This document shows positions 11,740 to 22,074 of a stretch of 64,000 nt of DNA, piece by piece. The position numbers and the translations under genes are program-made. The DNA is taken from NCBI GenBank assembly GCA_012064415.1, contig SSNU01000047.1:36869-100868 (forward strand), in the 5' to 3' direction. The notes beneath the pieces are model-generated. The model ran no database searches, had not been told where the DNA came from, and saw only the letters and a program-made list of their open reading frames with translations. Source of the stretch: Gyrodactylus bullatarudis (lineage: Eukaryota; Platyhelminthes; Monogenea; Gyrodactylidea; Gyrodactylidae). Positions within the stretch are counted from its first letter, which is position 1. Every line of letters starts with the position of its first letter.

Positions 11740-14700
11740 ATGACATCCAGAAAATCAAAACCAAGAAAGTCCAAGGATCCAACGGAATCAAAGTTTATAT
11801 TTCCTGAACTGAATAAAGAACGATTCCAAACTCTTTCAAAAGGTTTGTTTAATTCTTTAAACTATCGTTCTACTTTTGTCATAATCTCTTTTTATAGCTG
11901 CAAATGGAAATTCTTCCTCAAATCTCGATGATTTGAAAAATGAAGTGGAGTTTATTCTTGCCAGCTTATCTGAATCTTCATGTATGCTTCAGCACATTCT
12001 CAATGGTACAACTTTGCCAATTCCTTTACAAGTTAACTTGGGCTTAATAAAAAATCCCGGCTCTGATCAGTTTATCGTTTCTCATGATAAGGAAGAACCC
12101 TTAAAATTAATATTCTCTCAAAGAAGTCAACCCAATCTTCCTATTGTCGAATCAAAAGAAAAGCTTAAGAATGAGGTTGAGACTATTCCAAATGAACAGT
12201 GAGTTACATTAATTTGTTATACCTTGTTTATGAATAAAATGTTTGCATATTATTCTTACATCCGATTCTTCCTTATAGTTATGTAATTCCGAATAAATTC
12301 TGGGATTTAATGGAACCGTATTGTTCAGATATCACTGTGGATAATATCAAATATTTAGAAGGTATAATTGACAGTTATCAAGATGATCGAAAGTGGACAA
12401 ATCTCCTTAATCCTCCTAAGCTTCCCTCTCCAAGTAACTCTGCAAATGCAAGTCAAAATTATGGTGAGCTATTCCCTTCAAATATATACACTTTTGTAAT
12501 ATTCACATTTTTGAAATAGACTATCGAAGCTTTAAGGTGTTTTGTAATCATTTAAACAAGTTATGCTGTCATGAATCGAAAATTCTATCTAATCAAAGGG
12601 TATATAATAGATCGATATAACTTCTTGATGTATGATATTATCTTGAACTATCCCTATCTTTCTTTCTGATTAAACATAGATTTTGTGATATGCAACTAGG
12701 GACAAAACCAAAGTTAAAGTTTAAAAAGAAAATTTAAACAGTTTTCTATATATAAAGCGTATTGTAAATTCTTTTCTATACTCTTTTTCAGATATGAAAA
12801 TGACTGACTCGTTTGATATAAAATCTGAGACACCGAGAAATACCAATTCTTATCCCAAATATAATACACCAAGTTCTCTCATGAACTTGGCAATAAGAAT
12901 AGATTCTGATTTGAAGTGAGTTTATTATAAAAATAAAAAATATATCAATACATTAAATCAATTACTTTTTAGGTACGATAGTAACGTCTATGCAACATCA
13001 GAAGAGGCTAGTGATTGGATATACTCTTCAAATTTCATTGATTCTGTTGGAGACATTGAAAGGGATTACTTGGATCTGATTAAAACAATTCTAGACAATG
13101 AAAGAAATGCTTATCAAAATAATATTTATTCAATTTCTCAACCTGCCTCTAGTCAGAACGGCCTAAATGGCAAAAATGGGTTTCATACATCAAGTGAGAA
13201 ATACTGAAAATTTTCTTTAATTTTCCTTTCATAATTATGATGATAATAATAAGGAATAATATTTGAAGGAGTAGGGTTTGTCTATTTTCCTATACACCAT
13301 CTAAGAACCAGATTCCAGATTGATTTATTAATTCTCATAATAATCATCAAACTATCGCAATTTCTTTTTTCGGTAACACTTTAAAAGAGAGTCAGCGCAA
13401 ATTTAGCGTTTTGGAAGGTTGAATGTTCAGATCTGAGTAAATCTTTTCTGCGTGTAAAAACCATGGAATAGCTCAACTAGAATAAATTGCTCAAGAGAAC
13501 ACACCTAAAATACATCAAATTTACCTGCATGAAAATACATCGGAAGATAGTCAGTTTATATTCCTTTGTTTAAAATATACTTTAATAAGTCTTATCATTT
13601 AATGATAAACTAATTCCTATTTTAATTTTCAACTCAATTAAAATCCCATGAATTTGCAGTAGAAGTTTATTTTATTAAATTTAATATATACAGTCATTTA
13701 TAAAAATAATTTTTAAACATGTTATGATTCTCTGGAATAAATATAAATAGGAATTGGCAGGTTGCTTTTATATTTACAAATTTATGGCACGTCAGATCGA
13801 TTTTGAACCTGGTCCTTATTTGGAGGATGTTATGGAAGAGGATTGTGTAGCCCCTATTGTTTCTAATTTCGTATCTCCTCGGGCGAGAGTTCATTGTATT
13901 CATATACAGTACTAGAGATGCAGCAATTCTTCTCAGCCAAATAGGAAAGAGTGAAGCTTCGATTAGAGAGTCCCTGTTACTTTCCATGCCAAAGCATGAT
14001 TTGAGAAATTTATATTTAATTCTTTCAATCTTCTTAGTGGATTTGATTGTTATTCCCATTATTAGAGCAGCACAGTAGTCTAATTTAGATAAAATGAAGC
14101 TTTTATATACCATTAGTTTAAGTTTCGAACAGGTTATGAATCTGGTTAAAAGATAAGTGGCATATCTAAGTGTTTTGAGTAGTTCATTGATATGAGGCTT
14201 AACTCTGAGTTTTTTGTCGTAATTAAGACCAAGGTCTTTGATTTTCATAACTATTAGATGAGAGAGACTGGAGTCTAGCTCATTTGACGGATTGCTTGGT
14301 GAGAGAATCATAATTTTAGTTTTTGAGTCATTGATGGTTAGTCCAATAGCTCTAAGTGAGTCTTTGATGTGAATGAGTTCATTAAGAATTTTTTCTTAAA
14401 AATAATTAGGAATAAGAACTTTTAGGTCGTCAGCGTATTTAAAGTATTTAAGGCTCGTTGATGTAGGAACAATACTGGAAAATATCAGGTTGAAGAGTAG
14501 AGATCCAATAATTGAGCCTTGAGGAACTCCGGAGGTAATTCAGAAGTTGTTGTAAGATGGGTTCGTTTATCCCAGATAAATACAAGTCAAATTTATTCTA
14601 ATTCAAAAATAATGATTTATTCAATCTATGTATTTAAACAAGTTGTATGACTTTTTCTATTTCCTTTTTGTTTAACTATTATGTGAAACCGATACAAGTT

Positions 14701-17700
14701 TGTAATCAACTGTTTATTGTGTCTCTCATACAACACGCCCCTTCTTTAACTCAGTCACACTCATGGAGATAAACTTCGTGCTTTTTCTTGCTCGGTCCGA
14801 CCGCCGTAGTTCTGCTGTCTCTGGCTGTTCCCTAGGTCTTGCGTCGTTCTCCACTGGACTGTCCCGGCTGCTGTCGCCTCGGTACCTGCTGTTACTGATC
14901 CGAACTCCTCTCCCCCCGAATCACCTGCTGACTCAATACACAACCTCACATCTGCTTCATGTCTAAGCCTGTCTCTGCTATCCCTGAAATGTCTGGATTC
15001 TGCCTCTCTCTTCACTTCCTCTTTATGATAGCCTTTTCCTTCTTCATATACCCATGCTCTTTGTTTCGATTGGGGATCTGACTTGAACTCCTTTTGCAAC
15101 TTTGTCTCTGGAACCTCCTTGAATACTAAAGTGCTTGGGATTACGTTTCTCGCCGAGGGTTCCCTGTTGTGAAATTTGCAGTATTCGGTTACCTTTTCTG
15201 CCAAACTGAGTGAGCTCTTCTGCTCCTTTGCTAAGAAGTTCTTCAGATCTTGTACTATTTGCTCTGCTTACTTTGATGATGCCCTGGTGGTCTGAGCAGC
15301 AGTTTTACACCTTGACTGCTGAGGAATTCTCTGGTCAATTGTGCTGTGAAATTCGTCCCATTGTCCGCTACTATTTCTCTGGGCTCCCCCATGTATTTAA
15401 AGAGCATCTTGAATGCTTTCACTACTTCCCCTGCTGATTTGTCCCTTATCACCTGCACATCCACCCATGTGGTGTGTGCATCCACAAAGACCAGCATTAT
15501 TGCATTATTTAACTCTGCTAGATCCACATGCACTCGGTCTAGGAAATTATCCATATCTGGTCAGGCTGACAGGTTCCAGCTTTTTCTTCTTTTCTCTCGT
15601 TTTCTGCATGCTTCGCAGTTATCAATCCACCTATTCACTGCCTCATGTTGCCTGGGCCACCACACTAATTGTTTTCCTAAGTGCATTAGCTTTGTTTCCC
15701 AACTGTGGCTCTCATGCAGCTTCTTCAGTGTCTCCTCTCTCAACTCCCTTGGAATGACCAATCTGTCATCCTTTACAATTATCTGTTTCCAATGAAGAAT
15801 TCATTGTAAGGATTTAGAAGACAAGTGAATATTTAGTGATAAAGCTTATATTTCACCGGAGAACCTTTACAATTATGCCATCCTCTAGCTTATAATTTTC
15901 CTTATTAGCTGTTTAAGGTATCATAAAGTGCGGTACTATCTGGGGCCAACCTTTTCTGACAAATTTCTTTAGCAATAGGTATTCCCTGTCACCTGTTTGT
16001 CCGCATCTTTCCCGAATTGCACACTTTGCCTTAGTACGTCGCATTACATTCTAATGTTTGCGGTGTCATTCTGGACAACAAGTCTGCTAAACTCATGTAT
16101 TGACTTGGTCTGTAGTTTATTTTCACATCATATTCTAGTAACTCTAGTTTCCACCTCTCTATTCGACTAGAAATCCTTTTTGAGTTGCTCTTCAGTCCGA
16201 ATACTTGTAGCAGTGGAATTCTCTCCCTGCCAGATGTTTGTGAGCAGTTTTGACCGCGTATACTACCGCTAATGCTTCTCTCTCAATGTTGGAGTAGTTT
16301 TTCTCGGCTGAAGCCAGTACCCTGCTGCCAATTCTGAACATCTCCGAGTCATGCGATAGAATAAATCCCAATCCTTTCTGAGACGCGTCTGTGGTGACAT
16401 ATATCTGCCTTGTTAAAAGGTACTAGATGAGTCTTCTCAATCATGTCCAAGATTCTTTGCAAAGCTGTCGTATACTCCTCTTTCCAGCTCCAGACCGTGC
16501 CCACTCTCAACAGCTCGTAGATACTGCTCGCGTTTTGTGAAAAGTTTTCACAAAACAAACCATAATGCCTTATAGTGCTCATATATGCTCTTAGTTTGTC
16601 TTGATTCTCAGGCACTCTCAACTTCCTCAGTTCTCGTATTGTCCTCGGGTCTGGCCGAAGACCCCTTTCACTCAACAAGTGACCTAAGCATTTTACCTCT
16701 ACTTGAGCAATTTGGGATTTTTCCTCATTTACATTGAATCCGGATTGTCCCAATCGTTTCTGCACCATCCTCAAATTCTCATCATGTTCTTCTCTGGTCA
16801 GACCAGCAACTATTATGTCATACTGGTAAGCCTTGCATCTAGGTATTCCTTGTAGCAGCTTGTCCATGGTTTCTTGAAAAATAGCCGGTGCAGCCGCTAT
16901 GCCAAACTGTAGTTTCTTAAACGCAAAATCTCCCATATGCGTCGCTATGCACGTCAATTTCTGGCTCGCCTCATCCAGCTCTATTTGATGATATGGGTCT
17001 TTCAAATCAAGCACAGAAAAAAATCTACATCCTTGTAATTCATGTGTTACGTCCTCGATACTGGGCATCACATACGACTTTACATCTAAGAACCGGTTTA
17101 TCGTCAGTCTATAGTCTCCACACACTTTAATTTTCTTCTCTCCATTTTCTTTGTCCTTCGTTACTACCACTAGTGGGGCCGCACATTCAGGATTTTTGAC
17201 TGGATAAATTACTCCTTGTTTTAGCCACTGTTTCAAGGTTTCTTCTACCAGCTCCTTGGTTTTGTAAGCTAGTGGTCTGTACGGATATCTGCAATTGCTT
17301 ACCATTGCATCAGGCCTGACTCTCAGCACAGCCTTGAATTTGTTATTTCTCCACTCAACATTGTTAACCATTTTGATTAAGCCTAGTCTTACAGACGTAT
17401 CTCTGTTCAGAAGACACCTATGATCTTCAGTAACCAACCTTAAATTGCTTCCCTTTCTCTGTTTCTACCATTATGTTTCTAATAACACCATCTGCATTTG
17501 TTTTTTCTCTCCAAAACCTATTATATCACACTCACTCTTAATTCATTCTATCTGGCATCCAGCCTCCTCCGCCTCTTCTCTGGAGATTATATTTATCTGA
17601 CTCCCCGAGTCTAATAGGAATTCTATCTCTCTACCATTAATTCTCAGCTTTTGATAAGACAAATCAGAAAATGGCGAATAATGAGCATCATCAATTTTAT

Positions 17701-20153
17701 TATCTTTATATGAAATAGGGCTAATATCGAGATCAACCGCGTGCACCTCCTTTTCATCTATTCTTCTAGGCCTTTCCTCTCGCATGTTCTCCTGCAAGCT
17801 TGGCCGATTGGTCGACCATCTGTTGGTAATCGGGCAATTTCTGGTCCAGTGCTCCACGCTACCACAGTTAAAACACTTGTTGTTACGCCTCTTGTCTGAG
17901 TACCCTCTCCTTTCAAACGGTAAACTTCTGTCGTTGAAACCTCTCCAGCCTTGCTGCCTCATTCTTGATCTACCGTCTCGCCGATCAAAAGTTTCCCTCC
18001 TGTTAGGATGTTCTCTTCTCTCTCTCCTAGTAGAGACCCAGTTGACTTCAACCTCTTTGCTCGATTTGTCCCTCTCATTCACTAAGCAGCTCCATTCTAG
18101 TTTCAAGTCTTCTAATGCATCCCTCAGCGACTTGTACTCCTTTCTACGAGCATACCTGTAAAGTTGTGGATCGGCCAAGTGATTGATGAAGTGGTTGATT
18201 AGAATTCTCTCTTCTTTATATTCACAAAACTTGAACTGCTCCCTGAGCATTTTAGCAAATTCCTCCAAGTCCAGCCAGCCCTGCTTCATTGCCTCAAATT
18301 TTACCGTTTCCAGCCTGGGGTCCCTGCCCCTCTTTAGTTCCTTAAGCCAGGCATCCATGACATTAGCGACCGTCGTCGTTTTGTGCATCAGGCCATCAGC
18401 TATTTTATATACCGCATTGAGCTTGTCCAATGACTCCTCATCTAGCATGGAGATCAAAGTAGCAACTTGCTTCTCCGACGGTACCTCTTTCTTGATAAAA
18501 TACGCCGTCAATCTCAGCATCCCAAATCATATGCTTCCAATGTTTTTGGCAAACTCCAGTTCTTGTCTGCCCATGACGCCATGTTGTAAGATGGGTTCGT
18601 TTATCCCAGATAAATACAAGTCAAATTTATTCTAATTCAAAAATAATGATTTATTCAATCTATGTATTTAAACAAGTTGTATGACTTTTTCTATTTCCTT
18701 TTTGTTTAACTATTATGTGAAACCGATACAAGTTTGTAATCAACTGTTAATTGTGTGACTCTCATACCACAGAAGTATTTTAATTTATTTGCTACTTGTT
18801 AAAGGCGATTGGCCATTTATTCATATTAAAACACCTTTATATTTCCTATGTATTTTAGGTGTGCTCTCTTAAGCAACTTATTCTAGTTGACCTATTCCAG
18901 GGTTTTTACACGTAAAAAAGATTTACTCAGATCTGATTGGCTCGAAGTGTTACTCATTTACCTTCTTCAATTCTCATTACTATTTTTGTAACTATTTAAA
19001 AAAAAGATAGAAAATATTTTATGAATATTTAATATTATTAGGTCAGCATTCTAATCACAGCAGTGGAAATAGTGAAATGGGCGATTTGCAGCCCATTTCG
19101 ATACAAGCCAAACCGTTTGATTCTCTCAAAGTAATCGCTAAATCTCTGGGTATTAGTTCAACATCTAACAAGATTGTCGAGAAGAAAATATCAAACCTAT
19201 TAGATCGAATCAACGGTAATCCTGCTGATGTTAATCCTAAACAACTTTTTAAGCCTTCAAACAATGGTCTTTCTCGTAGAGATTCAAAGCTGAGTCCTTC
19301 ATCAGATTTAAACTTTATCGAAAATGGAGAGTTACTCGTGACAGAACAATCGACTCCTACCAAATTGAAGCGTGGGCGGCCCCCAAAGAGTGAACCTGGA
19401 TCTCCACAAAGTAATTGTCTTTCTTCCAAATTGAATAACCCGTCAAAAAGTCCTCGCTCACCACGAAGTCCTCTAAAGTTTTATTCTGATAATGAAATGG
19501 CTGAAAATTTTGACCAAAAGGTACTGATTTCTTCTTTATAGGTGGCAGTTAAATAAAATTAATTTCATATTTTTATCTTACAGCAATCCTCGAGACCAGA
19601 TTCACCCACTTCAAGACTCCACTCATACGATAGCCAGCTTAATGATATAAACCTTGAAATTAACACTACAAATGGTGATTTGAATAATCAAACAAATCAT
19701 AATTACAAGACATGTGATAGTTCTATTGGAGAACAGCCAATAATGGATAGCCAATGCTCTGGTCTTTATGCAGATCCCTACGCAAATTCAGATGAAGTTG
19801 TCTGGTCTTTAGTTCAAAAGCAACGCGAACTATCCAAGATTCGGTCTCTGAATCTTCGAGTTTATAAGCATTTACTTGCCTGTGCCAAAATTGATATTCA
19901 AAGGCAAAAGATTCGCAGAAATCTAGCCATTGCTGATGCAGATGTATTGGAAGCTTATGAGAAAATTATTGACTTGAAAAGGCAGGGTAAAATAATTTTG
20001 AAAAAGGACAAGGACCATACATGGAAATGTCTTAGGGAACGATCGAAAATTGTCTCTCAACTTTTAACATATGAAACTAAAAACCCCCTTCCCAAAGATC
20101 TTCCATTCAATTTGGAATTATGTACCACTTCACAGTACAATAATCCCATCTAA
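11740..20153 (+). CDS. TADA3: Transcriptional adapter 3 (SAGA/ATAC coactivator)
   Basis: Seven exons (11740-11842, 11898-12198, 12279-12463, 12792-12915, 12973-13193, 19042-19520, 19584-20153) give 660 aa; human TADA3 is about 430. TADA3 bridges GCN5/PCAF with other HAT-module subunits. Family blocks: NKFWDLMEPYCSDIT in exon 3 (human NRFWASVEPYCADIT) and the C-terminal Ada3 domain in exon 7, with DEVVWSLVQKQRELSKIRSL, IRRNLAIADADVLEAYEKI and DHTWKCLRERSKIVSQLL. The extra length is a Ser/Pro/Asn-rich middle with an AT-hook-like KRGRPPKS. Introns are 55, 80, 328, 57, 5848 and 63 nt; the large one holds the nested transposons. The DRINGNPADVNPKQLF segment may be a second conserved patch. The start ATG lies 5 nt after an acceptor-like site. 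Confidence 0.92.
13690..14547 (-). pseudogene. LINE reverse-transcriptase remnant
   Basis: On the minus strand the sequence encodes the C-terminal half of a non-LTR reverse transcriptase. It shows TSGVPQGSIIGSLLFN (about 14537-14490), the catalytic KYADDLKVLIP (about 14440-14400), and a thumb-like region in the open frame 14311-13694 (LGLNYDKKLR, YKSFILSKLDY). The frame is shifted near 14390. The coding sequence continues on the far side of the Gypsy insertion at 18777 to about 18835 (NKLKYF then a stop). So the Gypsy element split it just upstream of the VPQG motif. Confidence 0.85.
14548..14735 (-). repeat. 3' LTR of the Gypsy element
   Basis: 188 bp, TG...CA bounded, nearly identical to the copy at 18582-18771. 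It is adjacent to the GAAGT duplication. Confidence 0.93.
14761..15761 (-). pseudogene. Gypsy integrase region, frame-broken
   Basis: In transcription order, 15761-15561 holds the integrase zinc-binding domain (LHESHSW, H..H, then CEACRKREK). The frame then shifts into 15554-15255, the catalytic core (HVDLAELNN, VFVDAHTTWVDV, ADNGTNF). It shifts again into 15204-14761, a charged C-terminal tail. DNGTNF carries the second catalytic Asp, and the first is in VHVDLAE. The core frame ends before a clear third acidic residue. Confidence 0.85.
15783..15863. mobile_element. 81-bp insertion with 13-bp target duplication inside Gypsy pol
   Basis: The 13-mer CCTTTACAATTAT occurs at 15770-15782 and again at 15864-15876. 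On the coding strand, removing one copy plus the 81 bp between them restores a continuous integrase N-terminal frame (LEDGIIVKDDRLVIP). The inserted segment aligns along most of its length with the terminal ~77 bp of the foldback element at 44467-45183; both share AAAGCTTATATTTCACCGGA. On the coding strand the insert begins GT and ends AG. Confidence 0.8.
16349..17437 (-). pseudogene. Gypsy reverse transcriptase with damaged active site
   Basis: A 362-codon open frame with the Gypsy RT landmarks in order: LKQWLKQGVIYPVKNPECAA, KIKVCGDYRLTIN, FFSVLDLKDPYHQIELDE, FGIAAAPAIFQETMD, then the catalytic region CKAYQYDIIVAG, and later KCLGHLLSERGL. In this family the catalytic box is normally Y-x-D-D; here the first Asp position reads Tyr. 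The RNase H part downstream (to about 15880) is broken by frameshifts and the 81-bp insertion. Confidence 0.9.
17543..18575 (-). pseudogene. Gypsy gag and protease, frame-broken
   Basis: The presumed gag start, MASWADKNW, lies just inside the 5' LTR. It runs into a stop near 18513, where a shift leads to the main frame 18520-17543 (325 codons). That frame has a helical gag region, an Arg-rich linker, one CCHC zinc knuckle (CFNCGSVEHWTRNC), and near its end the aspartic-protease motif LLDSGSQINIIS. The rest of the protease and the link to reverse transcriptase are missing or shifted. Confidence 0.85.
18582..18771 (-). repeat. 5' LTR of the Gypsy element
   Basis: 190 bp, TG...CA bounded. It carries TTAATTGTGTGACTC where the other LTR has TTTATTGTGTCTC. 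It is followed by the GAAGT duplication on its outer side. Confidence 0.93.
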
Positions 20154-20515
20154 CTTTTATATTCTTCTATGGAATAATTTTTTAGTGTGCATTTTTTATA
20201 AAAAACTACTACAAAAAAATTTTTGGTCGTCGTGTAAATTATGTATTTAGATACAATCACATGGAAATTTGATACTCTTTCTGTTAAAATTATTTTTTAC
20301 TCTGTGAATCTATTCCAAAAATTACCTTTCTATAATACGTTCACAGTTCAAAATTTCATTTTTTACCGATGTTCCTTATTAATAATACCCTATACGATAA
20401 CCAAAGTATATTAAACACATATTAAAAATTTTTTATATTAATATTCTCTTCTTACTCAAAAAAAAATTAATTAAATTACAATACACAGCTTATCAAGTAA
20501 AAATTATCTTTGCAG
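20154..20515. other. TADA3-HTRA2 spacer
   Basis: AT-rich, 362 bp. It ends in a good 3' splice acceptor (TTATCTTTGCAG at 20504-20515) that opens the first HTRA2 exon. I see no convincing upstream HTRA2 exon. One open frame from ATG at 20239 runs about 55 codons to a stop past a possible donor, but it has no recognisable content. Confidence 0.45.
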
Positions 20516-21855
20516 AACATTTTGAGACAAACTCTCGGGAGGAACCTTGGAAAAGTTAGAGTTCTTAACTTGGTCAAAACTACAGTTCCTATCGAAAAAG
20601 AGGATTTTCATGAGAATAAAAAATCCAAATGCGGATATTCCATTGGAATGCTCCTTGGCGCCTACCTTCTTACAACTGGAACAAAGGAGGAAGATAATGA
20701 CTTTCAGAGAATTAAAAAAATTTATTGTGCCACTCGAGTAGAGGACACTTTTAATAAAAAGGAGAGGAAAGATCGTGTTCAAATGTTCAACTTTGTTGCT
20801 GATGTTGTCCAAGAAATAACTCCTGCTGTTGTTTCAATAATTGCCCGAAAGTATGTACCTTGCTTTCATATTTCAGTCCTTATGAATCTTTTCAAATTGG
20901 ACCGCCAAAGTCTAGTGGTAGTGGCTTCTTGGTTGATTCAGATGGTCATATAATTACAAATGCTCATGTGGTTAGCAGCAGCTCAGTAGTTAATATATTA
21001 ACAGCTGATGGACGAACGTTTCTCGCAGATGTCTTGGCAATACATTCCTCTGATGATTTAGCTTTGCTTAAAGTAAGTAGTAATTTTAAATTGGGTTTAT
21101 AGATACGAGGCTCGTCAGGACAGGTTAAAGAACTTCCTTTTTTGCCATTCGCTCCAATAGACTCAGCTAAAAAAGTACCTGTGCGGCCTGGTGAGTTTGT
21201 TTTGGCAGCTGGATCGCCCCTTCAACTTAATAACACTGTTACTTTTGGAGTTGTTTCTGCAATTGAACGAGATCTAGGAACTCTGTCAGATATAAAGTAC
21301 ATACAAACTGATGCTTCAATTACAGTAAGACTGAATAATTTATTTTTTTCAAGTTTGGTAATTCTGGCGGACCCTTGATTAATTTAAATGGAGAAGTTGT
21401 TGGAGTTAACACAATGATTGCTGGAGCAGGTTTGGGATTCTCAATCCCTGTTAACTCTGTAGTTGAATTTTATGAGAAGGCTAAAATCGCTGTTGAGAGA
21501 AAATCTAAATGTTCACCACAAATCTACACAGACACTGGAATGAGTCGAAATACGCGTTATTTAGGAGTTGTCCTAGCTACTGTTAGATACAACGACACAA
21601 ATGGTGTCGAAATAAAATCAGTAATGGAAGGATCACCAGCTTACAAGTTAGAATATTTTATATCATATTTTCTAAATATTTAGAGCTGGATTGAAGGTTG
21701 GAGATATTATTGTCAAGATAAATGGAAAAGATGTCAATCGAGCGAAAGACTTGCTAGATGAAGTTGCAGAAAGTACAGAGATAAAATTATCTTTGTATAG
21801 AAATAACCGAATTTTCGAAATAAATGTTCAAACAATAGAGATTACCAAATATTAA
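20516..21855 (+). CDS. HTRA2: Mitochondrial serine protease HTRA2 (start codon not located)
   Basis: Five exons (20516-20850, 20877-21072, 21103-21324, 21354-21646, 21684-21855) with introns of 26, 30, 29 and 37 nt. The trypsin-like fold has all catalytic residues: His in TNAHVV, Asp in SSDDLALL, Ser in TFGNSGGP, the last rebuilt across intron 3. A C-terminal PDZ domain follows ([20 protein letters not shown]). [16 protein letters not shown] matches the region just after the membrane anchor in HTRA2. Upstream lies a short hydrophobic stretch ([12 protein letters not shown]) and, before it, a basic amphipathic segment ([17 protein letters not shown]) that looks like a mitochondrial targeting sequence. 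That segment is in frame from the acceptor but has no ATG. So the start lies in an unseen 5' exon or a spliced leader, or at the internal Met in SIGMLL. Family role: intermembrane-space quality control and pro-apoptotic release. Confidence 0.94.
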
Positions 21856-22074
21856 AGCTTTAATTATTCAATCTTTCTTTTTTTCTTCTAAGATGATATG
21901 TTACTTTATTATTATCGGAGTCCGAAATTAACTGATTAAATTTGAATTAGTTCCTTTTGGTTCAAACGTTCAAAAGTCTTGACTTGAGAAAATGTTTTAA
22001 ACAGGTGTTTATTTGAGAAAGCCATCAATTTAAATCACTAAAAAATTAAAGCTAAATTCTCTATCGGTTAAAAA

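Larger units (their letters stand above)
14548..18771 (-). mobile_element. Ty3/Gypsy LTR retrotransposon with 5-bp target duplication
   Basis: A 4.2-kb element on the minus strand. LTRs are 14548-14735 (3') and 18582-18771 (5'), each starting TGTTGTAAGATG and ending CATAC(A/C)ACA. They differ by a few substitutions and a 2-nt indel. The flanks GAAGT at 14543-14547 and 18772-18776 form the target duplication. A purine run AAAGAAGGGGCG precedes the 3' LTR (polypurine tract), and TGGCG directly follows the 5' LTR (primer binding site). Domain order is gag with zinc knuckle, protease, reverse transcriptase, RNase H region, integrase, typical of Metaviridae. Frameshifts and stops show it is dead. 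It is less AT-rich than its surroundings. Confidence 0.95.
13428..18936. mobile_element. Outer element with 89-bp terminal inverted repeats in TADA3 intron 5
   Basis: The segments 13428-13516 and 18848-18936 are inverted copies of each other, both 89 bp with a handful of mismatches. Each begins CAGATCTGAGTAAATC and ends near ACACCTAAAATACAT. They bracket the LINE fragment and the Gypsy element. They could be the ends of a DNA transposon that later received the other insertions, or two copies of a small repeat in opposite orientation. No transposase was found and no target duplication is clear. Confidence 0.6.

Noticed and set aside
15346..18635. Several plus-strand frames across the Gypsy element
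   Set aside because: They are complements of gag, RT and integrase coding sequence and contain no domain of their own.
19055..19429. Minus-strand frame of 124 codons
   Set aside because: Antisense to TADA3 exon 6, which links in phase to exons 5 and 7.
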